A DNA stretch of 64,000 bases from Cellvibrio sp. OA-2007 (GCF_000953825.1 NZ_BBUL01000097.1:248001-312000); one strand, 5' to 3'; shown: positions 29,389 through 37,957, counted from the first letter of the stretch. Numbers and translations: made by a program. The notes: generated by a model not told the origin, from the letters alone.

Positions 29389-29988
29389 ATGGCAACTCTG
29401 TTACAAATCAATAGCAGCTTATTTGGCGACAATGGCAACTCCAGTGTATTGACACAAGAGTTTGTGCAGCGCTGGAAAGAGAAAAATCCGACTGGCGATG
29501 TAATCGTCCGGGATTTTGCCAAAGAAGATGTACCCCATTTGGATGCAGCACGAGTACAAGCGTTATTTAGCCCGGCTGAGGGTCGCACTCCAGCACAACA
29601 AGCCGTGCTGGATTACTCAGATAAAATTATCGCGGAAATAGCAGCGGCCGATGTCATTGTGATTGGTGTGCCCCTGTACAACTTTGGTGTGCCATCTACG
29701 CTGAAAGCTTATTTCGACCATATAGCCCGCGCCGGAGTTACCTTTAAATATACTGAAACAGGTCCGGTTGGCTTACTCAACAACAAACCCGTGTATATCA
29801 TCGCCACCCGCGGCGGCGTTCACAAAGGTCAACCAAGCGATACCCAAAGCCAGTTCCTTACCAATTTTTTAAGCTTTGTGGGATTGAAAGATGTGCACTT
29901 TATTTATGCGGAAGGCCTCAACATGGGCCAAAAAGAACAAGCCTTTGCCTCGGCAAAAACTGAAATCGAACAAGGTGTAGCTGCATAA
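29389..29988 (+). CDS. azoR: FMN-dependent NADH:quinone reductase / azoreductase AzoR
   Basis: Flavodoxin-fold enzyme that reduces quinones and azo compounds by two electrons, protecting against electrophilic stress. The 199 residues start at MATLLQINSS, with the FMN phosphate loop SSLFGDNGNSS. GVPLYNFGVPSTLKAYFDHIARAG and the ATRGGVHKG loop are typical. An open frame continues 32 codons upstream, but the ATG at 29,389 has GAAGAGG in front and matches the family start. It is followed by pirin 46 bp on. Confidence 0.95.
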   Translation: MATLLQINSSLFGDNGNSSVLTQEFVQRWKEKNPTGDVIVRDFAKEDVPHLDAARVQALFSPAEGRTPAQQAVLDYSDKIIAEIAAADVIVIGVPLYNFGVPSTLKAYFDHIARAGVTFKYTETGPVGLLNNKPVYIIATRGGVHKGQPSDTQSQFLTNFLSFVGLKDVHFIYAEGLNMGQKEQAFASAKTEIEQGVAA

Positions 29989-30034
29989 ACAACGTGCAGT
30001 TGAAGATTACACATTCATTACAGGAGTGGATTTT

Positions 30035-30889
30035 ATGCAACGCCAGTTACAACAAATAGTACAAGGCCGCGACACCAGCGACGGTGCTGGTGTGCGCATA
30101 AAACGCAGCCTTGGCCAGCACCAACACGCGCGTTTTGATCCTTTTTTAATGTTGGATGAATTTGGTAGTAATAGCGCCGATGATTACATCGCCGGTTTTC
30201 CCGCACATCCACATCGCGGTTTTGAAACAGTAACCTACATGCTCGAAGGCCATATGCTGCATGAAGACCACATGGGCAACAAAGGCCATTTGCGCAACGG
30301 CGATGTGCAATGGATGACCGCAGGCCGGGGGATTATCCATTCAGAAATGCCGCAACAAGAGCATGGAGTAATGCGCGGGTTTCAGTTATGGCTAAACCTG
30401 CCCGCTGCAGAAAAAATGAAGCCCGCCAGTTATCGCGATATTGCCGCCACTGACATACCCGTTGCCAACTTACCGAATGGCGGCAGCATCAAAGTTATTG
30501 CCAATAGCGCGTTTGTGAATGGAAAAATTATCAGCGGGCCGATTCAAGGACTAACCACTGAAGCCATTTATTGGGATGTCCAACTTCCCGAGCACATTGA
30601 ATTTCATCATGCACTGCCAGAAGATCACAACACGTTTCTGTATGTGTATGAGGGTGAAATAGCCATAGGAGAAGATAAACGCAAACTGACCAAAGGTAAT
30701 GCAGGGCTATTAGGAAAAGGCGATCAATTGAGCGTGCAAGCACTCAGTGCAGACACCCGATTTTTGGTGATTTCAGGTAAACCGATAAGAGAGCCTATTG
30801 TCCAGTACGGCCCTTTTGTCATGAACACTAGCGATGAAATTGAACAAGCCATTCAAGACTATCGCGCCGGCACTCTTGCAGAAAATTAA
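30035..30889 (+). CDS. Pirin family protein (quercetinase-like)
   Basis: Bicupin iron protein, 284 residues. The metal site in the N-terminal cupin is complete: HPHRGFETVTYM gives two His, and HSEMP near residue 105 gives His and Glu. Bacterial pirins include YhhW, which has quercetin dioxygenase activity in vitro; the physiological role is uncertain. A GTG at 30,026 would add three residues but overlaps the AGGAG ribosome site at 30,022-30,026, so the ATG at 30,035 is chosen. It is probably cotranscribed with azoR and ends in a strong hairpin. Confidence 0.93.
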   Translation: MQRQLQQIVQGRDTSDGAGVRIKRSLGQHQHARFDPFLMLDEFGSNSADDYIAGFPAHPHRGFETVTYMLEGHMLHEDHMGNKGHLRNGDVQWMTAGRGIIHSEMPQQEHGVMRGFQLWLNLPAAEKMKPASYRDIAATDIPVANLPNGGSIKVIANSAFVNGKIISGPIQGLTTEAIYWDVQLPEHIEFHHALPEDHNTFLYVYEGEIAIGEDKRKLTKGNAGLLGKGDQLSVQALSADTRFLVISGKPIREPIVQYGPFVMNTSDEIEQAIQDYRAGTLAEN

Positions 30890-30907
30890 ACATTTCATTC
30901 ACTTAAT

Positions 30908-30934
30908 AAAAGCAGGCAACTTTTGCCTGCTTTT
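30908..30934. terminator. Bidirectional terminator between pirin and aldehyde dehydrogenase genes
   Basis: Perfect 12-bp arms (30908-30919 and 30923-30934) with a 3-nt loop, A and T runs on the two sides, between convergent genes. Confidence 0.9.
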
Positions 30935-30979
30935 ATCGCTGCTAAAAAATAAAACACAATCTGACTATTCCACGGAACC

Positions 30980-32005
30980 TTAGTACTCCAACTGCAAATT
31001 GCGATGATATTGCACAAGCGGTCGTTTGGTTTGACGCGACGCCAGTACAGCCTGCGCATAGTGCTCAGCCACAGCAATAGCCGCACAATTAATAATATCG
31101 AGATTGCCTGCATACTTAGGCAAGTAATCCCCTAGCCCCTCAACACTGAGATCAATCCGCACACCGCCATCAATTAACACGGGCGCTGATTCCATCTTAT
31201 AACCTGGAACATAAGCTTGAATCTGTTGCAGCATTGCCATTAATGGCTGCCATAATGCATCCAGATCCACCGCATCAGAATAAGCCGTCACACTGGTGAG
31301 CATGCGAGTTTCAGGGTTAACTTCATCGACTAATAACTCAACATCAAAAGCATTGATGCCGGTATATTTTTTCAACCCGGCCTTGGTATTGTGATAATAC
31401 TCATCCAGATTCGCGAGTGTTCCTGGGCCGATGGAGTTCGGCGACACTATCGATTTGACCGCAATTTTTTGCACATTGGGAATCACCTTGGCCAACACCT
31501 GTGCAACAGGAATAGAAGACTGGCCACCACAAGAAATCATGCTGATGTTTTTGTTTTCCAATACTTCCTTCATGCCCAAGGCTGGCACACAACATTCACC
31601 AATTTGGGATGGAGTCATATCAATTGCAAGAATGCCAAGCTTGTCGAAAACTTGAGCATGCTCAATATGATTAGCCGCGGATGTCGCATCAAACACTATA
31701 TCGCAGCGATAGCGGGGCTCAAAAAAAGCGTTAATGCCTTGATCTGATACAGGCACACCCAATTCGGCGGCGTAACACATACCTACCGATTGCAAATTTC
31801 TACCAGAGAAGATGACGCAATCCATCCATGGCGAGCGCCGCACTTTTACCAGCAAGTCTACTCCGATTTTTCCTGTCCCTATAATCCCAACCCGCAAACG
31901 ACCAGGCAATGAACCAACCTGCTCCTTGTTTACCTCTAAGGCATTTTTATGCGAAAAATTCCGCTGTAAAAAATCACCACTCAACAACGCTTTAATGAAC
32001 TGCAT
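30980..32005 (-). CDS. CoA-acylating acetaldehyde dehydrogenase homologue, stand-alone
   Basis: Homologous to the acylating aldehyde dehydrogenases MhpF/DmpF, which convert acetaldehyde, NAD and CoA to acetyl-CoA. The 341-residue protein has the NAD-binding VGIIGTGKIGVDLL (39-52) and the catalytic C159 in SCGGQSSIPVAQ; VDEVNPETRMLTSVTAYSD and GGVRIDLSVEGLGDYLPKYAGNLDI are recognisable. It has a 38-residue N-terminal tail not expected in the family, with AAGGA upstream of the ATG. DmpF normally channels from an adjacent aldolase (DmpG/MhpE). No aldolase, hydratase or aromatic pathway gene is near, so its substrate and partner here are unknown. Confidence 0.85.
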   Translation of the reverse strand: MQFIKALLSGDFLQRNFSHKNALEVNKEQVGSLPGRLRVGIIGTGKIGVDLLVKVRRSPWMDCVIFSGRNLQSVGMCYAAELGVPVSDQGINAFFEPRYRCDIVFDATSAANHIEHAQVFDKLGILAIDMTPSQIGECCVPALGMKEVLENKNISMISCGGQSSIPVAQVLAKVIPNVQKIAVKSIVSPNSIGPGTLANLDEYYHNTKAGLKKYTGINAFDVELLVDEVNPETRMLTSVTAYSDAVDLDALWQPLMAMLQQIQAYVPGYKMESAPVLIDGGVRIDLSVEGLGDYLPKYAGNLDIINCAAIAVAEHYAQAVLASRQTKRPLVQYHRNLQLEY

Positions 32006-32609
32006 AATTTAATCCTTGGCAAATTATCTCATTAACCGATTTACATCTCGGTGATCAGCATACGCCTCAAAGATTTCACAATCATTTTTCTATTGAAATA
32101 ACATTTTTTGTTTTTCGAGAACTGGCTCGCATAAAAAACAATAAACCGAAACGTGAAATTTCCCAAACAGAACAACTCTCCATCTTGTGCACCAAAACCA
32201 AACAAGAAAGACTTTTTCTGATCCGATAAATATACGACCCACAAAAAACAAGATTGTTTTTTGGTCAAAAAAGAACAAACAAAGGAAAAGGAAACTTTAA
32301 GCGACATATTTTTTTATGTCGCCCCAAAAAACCTATTAAAAAAATAACGATATCGTCATAATCCTCTGCCCGTTAACAATTATTAACGCATGACTACAAC
32401 ATGAGAGTTGAAGCGACCGCCTCTTTGCCGTGAGCAACCTTGTTATCACTGCTCATTGCTACTGTTAATACAATTTAAATTTGATAGCTAACATAATTAT
32501 TGTTAAGCAATCAATCACGGCTTTGAATAATAGTAAACGATACTTTGATCTGAGGTTTTGTCGAAGTAATAGATAAATTTCTGACAGCTGACAGCCAAAG
32601 GAGCATCAA
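32006..32609. promoter_or_regulatory. 604-bp divergent intergenic region with dyad repeats
   Basis: AT-rich DNA between the aldehyde dehydrogenase gene (leftward) and the unassigned 416-residue gene (rightward). It holds a stem GCGACATA/TATGTCGC (32301-32308 and 32315-32322), a perfect 10-bp palindrome ACGATATCGT (32347-32356), an 18-bp dyad CGTTAACAATTATTAACG (32371-32388) and a tandem CTGACAG pair (32581-32594) just before the ribosome site. These look like operator elements for one or both flanking genes. An 88-codon leftward frame inside it is judged spurious. Confidence 0.5.
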
Positions 32610-33860
32610 GTGGTTAAACAACCAAAATATTATTTTGAGGCCATTTTGGGAATTAATGCGCCTTGGTCAATACAAGATGTAAATGTGGATGAAAAGAATA
32701 AAATAATCCAAGTAACACTTTCACATCATACAGAAAAAACACGCTTTTCATTTTTCTCAAAAGGCAATGAAACTGAAAGCAATAAAATAGTTGACACTGG
32801 TTTGGGCAAACGTTGGTTGCACAGCAGTATCGGTTATTACAACTGCCACATAGTCTCTTCTGCTTATGACCCCAACATTTCCAGTGCCGGAATTAGCAGA
32901 GCTGCACTCTTACAGCCTAACTTTTTAGGCGATCCAAACCGTAATTACACTCATCAATTACGCCAGGAAGTAGCACTTGCCTATCTTCGCAATCTTTCAC
33001 CCGATGCAATTGCCAACATATTGCGCATCGATCAGGCAATTGTTGATGATATTTTAAGTGATATTGAAAAAACGCCTGAATCCTATCGCTTGGCTACTTG
33101 TTTACCCTGTGAATCAGACCCCATCTGGGAGAATATGATTTATGACAAATTTCATTTAAAAACCCAGTTGTTTCCTTTGAAGCTAATGCTATCAAAGCTA
33201 AAACTCAGCATGATTGATCCAAAAGTTGATGTTAAATTATCAGACTCAGTCACTGAATTACGTAAATTTTTTATCTCACATATCAACGCACTGGATTCAG
33301 AAGTTAGCCAAATAACTGCGCTCTCGATGAAGAAACAATCAGTAGAAGAAAGGCGCAATGTCACCACTAAATTAGTATTGCCAGCATTAAAAAATGGTAT
33401 CTGGTTAAAATTAATTACCGGAAAAATTGATCTTAACTCTACCAACATGCCACTAAACCTGTTTTTAGTGCGCTTGCGCCATGCGTTTCAAAATACCGAA
33501 GACAACAATATCCGTGTATCCGCACTTAATTCCCTGCGTGAATTTTTCCGCAAAAATGTTCGGAGTTTGAAAAAAGAACTGGTACTGATTAATCAGTTAA
33601 TGAACGCACCAGAAGAAGCACAATACTCACTACCTGACGAGCGCAGTGAAATCTGGAAACGCATATTAAAAGACGATACTTTCATCCCAAGTTCACACAT
33701 TGCTTATAAGCTCTTACTGTCTAATCTGCGCTCACAAATTCTGATGAATCCAGATCCAGTAGTCGAACTCAATGCCGTAAGACGAGTCAGAGACTTCATT
33801 AAACACAATCAGCGCTTCATGCAACAAGAACTACGCATGGTTTTAAGTAATAGCCGCTAA
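32610..33860 (+). CDS. Unassigned protein: ISL3-like N-terminus, HTH-like segment, three C-terminal repeats
   Basis: I cannot name this 416-residue protein. Residues 8-85 (ILGINAPWSIQDVNVD, then RWLHSSIGYYNCHI) resemble the N-terminal domain of ISL3-family transposases, but the zinc-binding Cys pairs are gone. Residues 115-152 (VALAYLRNLSPDAIANILRI) look like a helix-turn-helix. There is no DDE nuclease domain. Residues 172-410 hold three diverged repeats of 84-92 residues, each opening with a Trp (W173, W265, W349) and closing on a helix with LR-x-F and a C-terminal E(L/V). It starts with GTG after AAAGGAG. The gene pairs with the next one (30 bp). Inference: a DNA-binding protein built from a transposase N-terminus. 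Confidence 0.7.
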   Translation: MVKQPKYYFEAILGINAPWSIQDVNVDEKNKIIQVTLSHHTEKTRFSFFSKGNETESNKIVDTGLGKRWLHSSIGYYNCHIVSSAYDPNISSAGISRAALLQPNFLGDPNRNYTHQLRQEVALAYLRNLSPDAIANILRIDQAIVDDILSDIEKTPESYRLATCLPCESDPIWENMIYDKFHLKTQLFPLKLMLSKLKLSMIDPKVDVKLSDSVTELRKFFISHINALDSEVSQITALSMKKQSVEERRNVTTKLVLPALKNGIWLKLITGKIDLNSTNMPLNLFLVRLRHAFQNTEDNNIRVSALNSLREFFRKNVRSLKKELVLINQLMNAPEEAQYSLPDERSEIWKRILKDDTFIPSSHIAYKLLLSNLRSQILMNPDPVVELNAVRRVRDFIKHNQRFMQQELRMVLSNSR

Positions 33861-33890
33861 ATATTCATAGTATCGATCAGGAGATCTTGC

Positions 33891-34919
33891 ATGGCACAAG
33901 ACGCCGACATCAGCATTCGCAGTGCGCTCATTAACCGCGAACAGCTTATTGAAAAAATTAACAAAGGCGAATACCTGGTAATCGCTGCCGATGAATCTGT
34001 ATTAACCGACTTACCTTCCGGTAATTGGATTGCAGGAACCATTCCCTACTTCATGACCACCGAAGGCGGAACAGTTGATCGCGAGAAAATTTTCGTTAAC
34101 ACCATAGAAGGTGTACAACCGAGTAACGCACCGCGCATTACCCTTTACGATGGCAACTCCATTTCGCGCATTGCGCAAGAAGCACCAGAACATGGTTTTA
34201 CCATTGTTATTTTGCCTGCAATGTCAGAGGTGCATTCATCCTATGCGCAAAATGCACCCGACTACGCCAATATGTATTTCTCACCTATTGTTGGTTGGAT
34301 TTCCGGGGTCCATCTGGAAGATATAGGTAGCCGCACAGCCAAAGTCGGCTTTGGCCCTGCCCGTGGAATGCTATTTGATCAACAAGCGGTGGCGATGCAC
34401 ATTCCATTACCAAGTAATCAATTAGCCAATATCAATATCGTCAATTTGTTTACTCAAGGTGACGGCCCTGAGATTAAATTTAAGAACACCGGCTTTAGCG
34501 TAAGTGATTGCACCATTAACGGCGAAGAGGCAAATCTTGCCGACTACATTAAATATTCCAAAATCGACACGCGCTTGCCATTAGTCGCCAATTATTCGGG
34601 CGTGATGATTAACGTGAGCATTCAGCAAGTCGATGAAAGTAATAACAAGGTAGATCTCTATGCCCCAGTATTTGCCGACATCAGCTACCGCTTTGCAAAA
34701 CCGGTTGATAATTACATTGAGAGTTTCAATAAAGAACTTTCTGCATCAGCAAGCGAGGGAATTTCTTTCTCTTGCAACTGTATTCTGAATTATCTTTATT
34801 CAGAATTGGAGGGGAAAAAGACGCGCGATTTAACCGGGCCAATTACCTTTGGTGAAGTGGCTTATCAGCTATTAAATCAAACACTTGTGTATCTCAGCAT
34901 CAGTGGCGGCTCCCGCTAA
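33891..34919 (+). CDS. Unassigned protein with FIST-like C-terminus (possibly DUF6976)
   Basis: A 342-residue soluble protein without signal peptide or membrane segments. The C-terminal part (about 290-338: SFSCNCILNYLY, then GPITFGEVAYQLLNQTLVYL) resembles the FIST C-terminal signature of a Cys-containing stretch, a GE pair and a final hydrophobic NxT strand. FIST domains are thought to be ligand-sensing signalling modules. The N-terminal half (NWIAGTIPYFMTTEGG and GFGPARGMLFDQQAVAMHI) could be the FIST N-terminal region. From memory it may belong to DUF6976; I could not check. AGGAG precedes the ATG. It lies 30 bp after the ISL3-like gene and ends in a strong terminator, so the two form a bicistron. 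Confidence 0.7.
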   Translation: MAQDADISIRSALINREQLIEKINKGEYLVIAADESVLTDLPSGNWIAGTIPYFMTTEGGTVDREKIFVNTIEGVQPSNAPRITLYDGNSISRIAQEAPEHGFTIVILPAMSEVHSSYAQNAPDYANMYFSPIVGWISGVHLEDIGSRTAKVGFGPARGMLFDQQAVAMHIPLPSNQLANINIVNLFTQGDGPEIKFKNTGFSVSDCTINGEEANLADYIKYSKIDTRLPLVANYSGVMINVSIQQVDESNNKVDLYAPVFADISYRFAKPVDNYIESFNKELSASASEGISFSCNCILNYLYSELEGKKTRDLTGPITFGEVAYQLLNQTLVYLSISGGSR

Positions 34920-34932
34920 AACCGAAACAAAC

Positions 34933-34966
34933 AAAAAAGGCGGATGCATACACATCCGCCTTTTTT
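34933..34966. terminator. Terminator after the unassigned bicistron
   Basis: Perfect 14-bp arms (34933-34946 and 34953-34966) with a 6-nt loop, A and T runs, 14 bp past the stop and before a convergent gene. Confidence 0.93.
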
Positions 34967-34988
34967 GTCACCTCTGAAAAAACCGTTA

Positions 34989-35513
34989 TTAACGCCCTGC
35001 TCCATAAGCCTGAATATATTTTTGCAATACCTTTTCATTTTTCTTAATAAATTCAATATCGCTTTTGGGCACCGCCAGAACAGCGGGATCGGCCTTTTCT
35101 TTTAATTGTTGCGCCTGCTCTTCGGTAACCTTACCTAAATCGCCAAACAAAAAATACGCAGCTATCGCATTGCCCAGTTTAGTGCTCAAACGCATATATT
35201 CGCCGACGGATTTCCAGCCGTGTTTTTGCGTAATCTGATTTGCACTGCCCAGTAGATTATTGGATTTTAATACGGCGTTAATTTTTTTATCTTGCTCTGC
35301 GGGCGGCAAAGCTTCAAAAACCTTAAGCTCTGCTTCGGTAGTATTCATGGAATCCACCAATTGCACGATGGGCGCAATATCGCGATTAGTTTGCATCCAG
35401 CGTGTAACCGACTGGGAATTCAAATTCTTATTGTCCGGCAGCAACTGCGCGCTGACCGATGCGCAACACACTACCAACATCCACACCACTAGATTTAACA
35501 ATACTGTTTTCAT
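34989..35513 (-). CDS. Exported helical protein of unknown function
   Basis: A protein of 174 residues from the second Met (35,513); the track of codons allows three more. A signal peptide (MKTVLLNLVVWMLVVCCASVSA) precedes a mostly helical, charged mature part. It has no lipobox, so a soluble periplasmic protein is expected. I do not recognise the family. It is 4 bp after the 129-residue membrane protein, so the pair is likely cotranscribed and may act together at the envelope. Confidence 0.72.
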   Translation of the reverse strand: MKTVLLNLVVWMLVVCCASVSAQLLPDNKNLNSQSVTRWMQTNRDIAPIVQLVDSMNTTEAELKVFEALPPAEQDKKINAVLKSNNLLGSANQITQKHGWKSVGEYMRLSTKLGNAIAAYFLFGDLGKVTEEQAQQLKEKADPAVLAVPKSDIEFIKKNEKVLQKYIQAYGAGR

Positions 35514-35526
35514 CACTATCACAAAC

Positions 35527-35916
35527 TCACGATAATCTCAGCGTAACCGCTGTGGTTAATGACCAAACCCAAAAGAAGAAGAACACTAGGAATGGCGTCA
35601 ATAAGCCAAGCGACAAGCCCGCAACACCTTTACCTTCATAGAATGGATAAAACACAAATAACTGAATTAATGTGGGAATTAATGCAATCACAAAACTGCG
35701 CGCAAACAAACTGCTGGCAAAAATCGGCAACAAAAATAATAAACCCCAGAGCCCACCCCATACAATACGCGGGTACATCCAATGCGGCGATACCGATCCC
35801 GCCAACTTCACATTTAAAGATTGGGTAATTCCATAATAGGAAAATAACCACATCACCACACACATCACCAAGCCACCCAGACAGCCAGCGGCAAACACAA
35901 CCAAGGAATTCTTCAT
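35527..35916 (-). CDS. Small polytopic membrane protein (129 aa)
   Basis: Four predicted membrane segments at about residues 5-27, 48-68, 73-92 and 100-124, with few charges. It is not recognised. Codon use and the ribosome-site spacing are consistent with a real gene. The end lies 4-13 bp before the exported helical protein, a tight pair in the same direction. Opposite to the ABC exporter, with about 180 bp between, so the two share a divergent promoter region. Confidence 0.72.
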   Translation of the reverse strand: MKNSLVVFAAGCLGGLVMCVVMWLFSYYGITQSLNVKLAGSVSPHWMYPRIVWGGLWGLLFLLPIFASSLFARSFVIALIPTLIQLFVFYPFYEGKGVAGLSLGLLTPFLVFFFFWVWSLTTAVTLRLS

Positions 35917-36095
35917 AATTTTTACCCCAACAAAAATGCTACTGCCAAGGGTTGGCAGTTATTTTATCGATACTAGGCGGCAGTTTATCACTCTGGCTTA
36001 ACACTTGGTTACACGAATAAACCACGTTGAGCTGCTACAATATTGGCTCAGAATTTAGCCAGCCCCCCCATTTATATATTACCGGCGATTGCATT

Positions 36096-37925
36096 ATGTT
36101 CCGTTTTTTTGAAAGCCTGATAAAACCTTTCCCTCCGCAAGATCCCACTGAACCGCCCAAAACCCTTTATGCGTTTTGCCGCCATTACAGCCGTGGCGCA
36201 GAGTGGTATTTAATCGGCATGGCAATTTTTACAGGTTTAATTGCAGTAATGGAGGTGTCTTTATTTGGATTTCTTGGCGATCTGGTTGACTCGCTCAATA
36301 AACATACACCCAATACCTTTTGGGATGAGTCCCAGACACAGCTAATCTGGATGGGTTGTATTCTACTTATCGCCCTGCCCCTGTGTGTACTACTGCACTC
36401 GCTGTTAATGCACCAAACCCTTTTGGGAAATTTCCCAATGCGTATTCGCTGGATGGCGCACCGCTATTTACTCGGTCAAAGCTACCAGTTTTATCAAAAT
36501 GAATTTGCCGGTCGCGTCGCCACAAAAGTCATGCAAACCGCGTTGGCAGTGCGTGAAACCATTATGAAATTACTCGATGTACTCTTGTATGTCATGGTGT
36601 ATTTCACGGGAATTCTCGTCTTATCCGCATCGCTCGATTGGCGCTTGGCCATGCCACTGGTTGCATGGTTCTTTGCCTACTCGGCACTGCTGTATTATTT
36701 TTTACCGCGCCTTGCAAAAATTTCCGCAGCGCAAGCCCATGCGCGCTCGGATATGACCGGCCGCTTGGTGGATACCTATACCAATATCTCTACCGTGAAA
36801 TTATTTTCACACTCCAATCGCGAAGCCGATTACGCCAAAACCGGCATGGAATCTTTTTTAGCAACCGTGCATCCGCAAATGCGTTTGGCGACTTTATTGG
36901 GCAGCGGCGTTTGGGCGATTAATGCATTGTTAATTTTTGCCATCGCCGCTGTTTCACTCTGGCTTTGGTCAAGCGCAGCTATTACAACCGGTGCGATTGC
37001 CGCTGCGGTCGGGTTGGTGCTGCGCCTGAATGGTATGGCGCAGTGGATCATGTGGGAAGTCTCTGCTCTGTTTGAAAATATCGGCACCGCGCGCGATGGA
37101 CTAAATACTTTATCTATTCCGCGGGAAGTACAGGACAAACCCGAAGCACAGCCCTTGCTGATCCAAAAAAGCCAAATCGATTTTAAATCCGTGCGTTTTA
37201 ACTACGGCAAAACCGAAGGACTATTACAAGAATTTGATTTGCATATTAATGCCGGTGAAAAAATTGGTTTGGTTGGCCGCTCGGGCGCGGGCAAATCTAC
37301 ACTGGTAAATTTGTTATTGCGTTTTTACGATGTGGATGACGGAGCTATTTTGATCGACGGACAAAATATCGCGAACATAAAACAGGAAAGTTTGCGCGCA
37401 CAAATCGGCATGGTGACGCAAGACACATCACTACTACACCGCTCCATTCGCGAAAACCTGCTCTACGGCAAACCTGATGCGACAGAAGAAGAAATGATCC
37501 GCGCCGCACAACAAGCCGAAGCCCATGAATTTATTTTAGGGCTCAGCGATAACGAAGGTCGCACAGGATATGACGCACACGTAGGCGAACGCGGCGTAAA
37601 ATTATCCGGCGGCCAGCGTCAACGCATCGCCATTGCCCGCGTATTGATCAAAAACGCGCCGATTTTAATAATGGATGAAGCAACATCGGCGCTGGACTCC
37701 GAAGTAGAAGCCGCCATCCAAACCAACCTCAACACCTTGATGCAAGGCAAAACCGTGATCGCTATTGCACACCGCTTATCTACCATCGCCGCGCTGGATC
37801 GTTTGATCGTATTGGATAAAGGCCAGATTATCGAACAGGGTACACACAATGAATTAATCGCACTGGGCGGTGTATATGCGCACTTGTGGGCGCATCAATC
37901 AGGCGGTTTTTTGGGGGAGTTTTAA
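36096..37925 (+). CDS. ABC transporter, fused permease and ATPase (exporter type)
   Basis: A 609-residue half-transporter, probably a homodimer. An N-terminal domain with six membrane segments (about residues 40-330) is followed by the ATPase: Walker A GRSGAGKST, Q-loop MVTQDTSLLHRSIREN, signature LSGGQRQR, Walker B ILIMDEATSALDSE and the H-loop AHRLST are all intact. The frame extends 23 codons further upstream from a TTG, but the ATG at 36,096 gives the more usual MFRFFESLIKPF start. The exporter type (MsbA-like/multidrug) is recognised; the substrate is not. No partner gene is adjacent. Confidence 0.9.
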   Translation: MFRFFESLIKPFPPQDPTEPPKTLYAFCRHYSRGAEWYLIGMAIFTGLIAVMEVSLFGFLGDLVDSLNKHTPNTFWDESQTQLIWMGCILLIALPLCVLLHSLLMHQTLLGNFPMRIRWMAHRYLLGQSYQFYQNEFAGRVATKVMQTALAVRETIMKLLDVLLYVMVYFTGILVLSASLDWRLAMPLVAWFFAYSALLYYFLPRLAKISAAQAHARSDMTGRLVDTYTNISTVKLFSHSNREADYAKTGMESFLATVHPQMRLATLLGSGVWAINALLIFAIAAVSLWLWSSAAITTGAIAAAVGLVLRLNGMAQWIMWEVSALFENIGTARDGLNTLSIPREVQDKPEAQPLLIQKSQIDFKSVRFNYGKTEGLLQEFDLHINAGEKIGLVGRSGAGKSTLVNLLLRFYDVDDGAILIDGQNIANIKQESLRAQIGMVTQDTSLLHRSIRENLLYGKPDATEEEMIRAAQQAEAHEFILGLSDNEGRTGYDAHVGERGVKLSGGQRQRIAIARVLIKNAPILIMDEATSALDSEVEAAIQTNLNTLMQGKTVIAIAHRLSTIAALDRLIVLDKGQIIEQGTHNELIALGGVYAHLWAHQSGGFLGEF

Positions 37926-37936
37926 AAGCTCATAAT

Positions 37937-37957
37937 GCGGGTACACTAGGTACCCGC
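37937..37957. terminator. Hairpin between ABC exporter and XRE gene
   Basis: Perfect 8-bp arms GCGGGTAC/GTACCCGC (37937-37944 and 37950-37957) with a 5-nt loop, between convergent genes. Only a weak T tract follows, so it is either a terminator or an operator. Confidence 0.6.

Noticed and set aside
32041-32307. 88-codon leftward frame in the 604-bp gap
   Set aside because: Phe/Lys-rich translation of AT-rich DNA, no ribosome site, and it starts inside a hairpin. Not supported as a gene.
32610-33860. Reading the ISL3-like gene as part of an active insertion sequence
   Set aside because: No DDE domain, no terminal inverted repeats or target duplication seen, codon use like its neighbours, and a regular operon partner.
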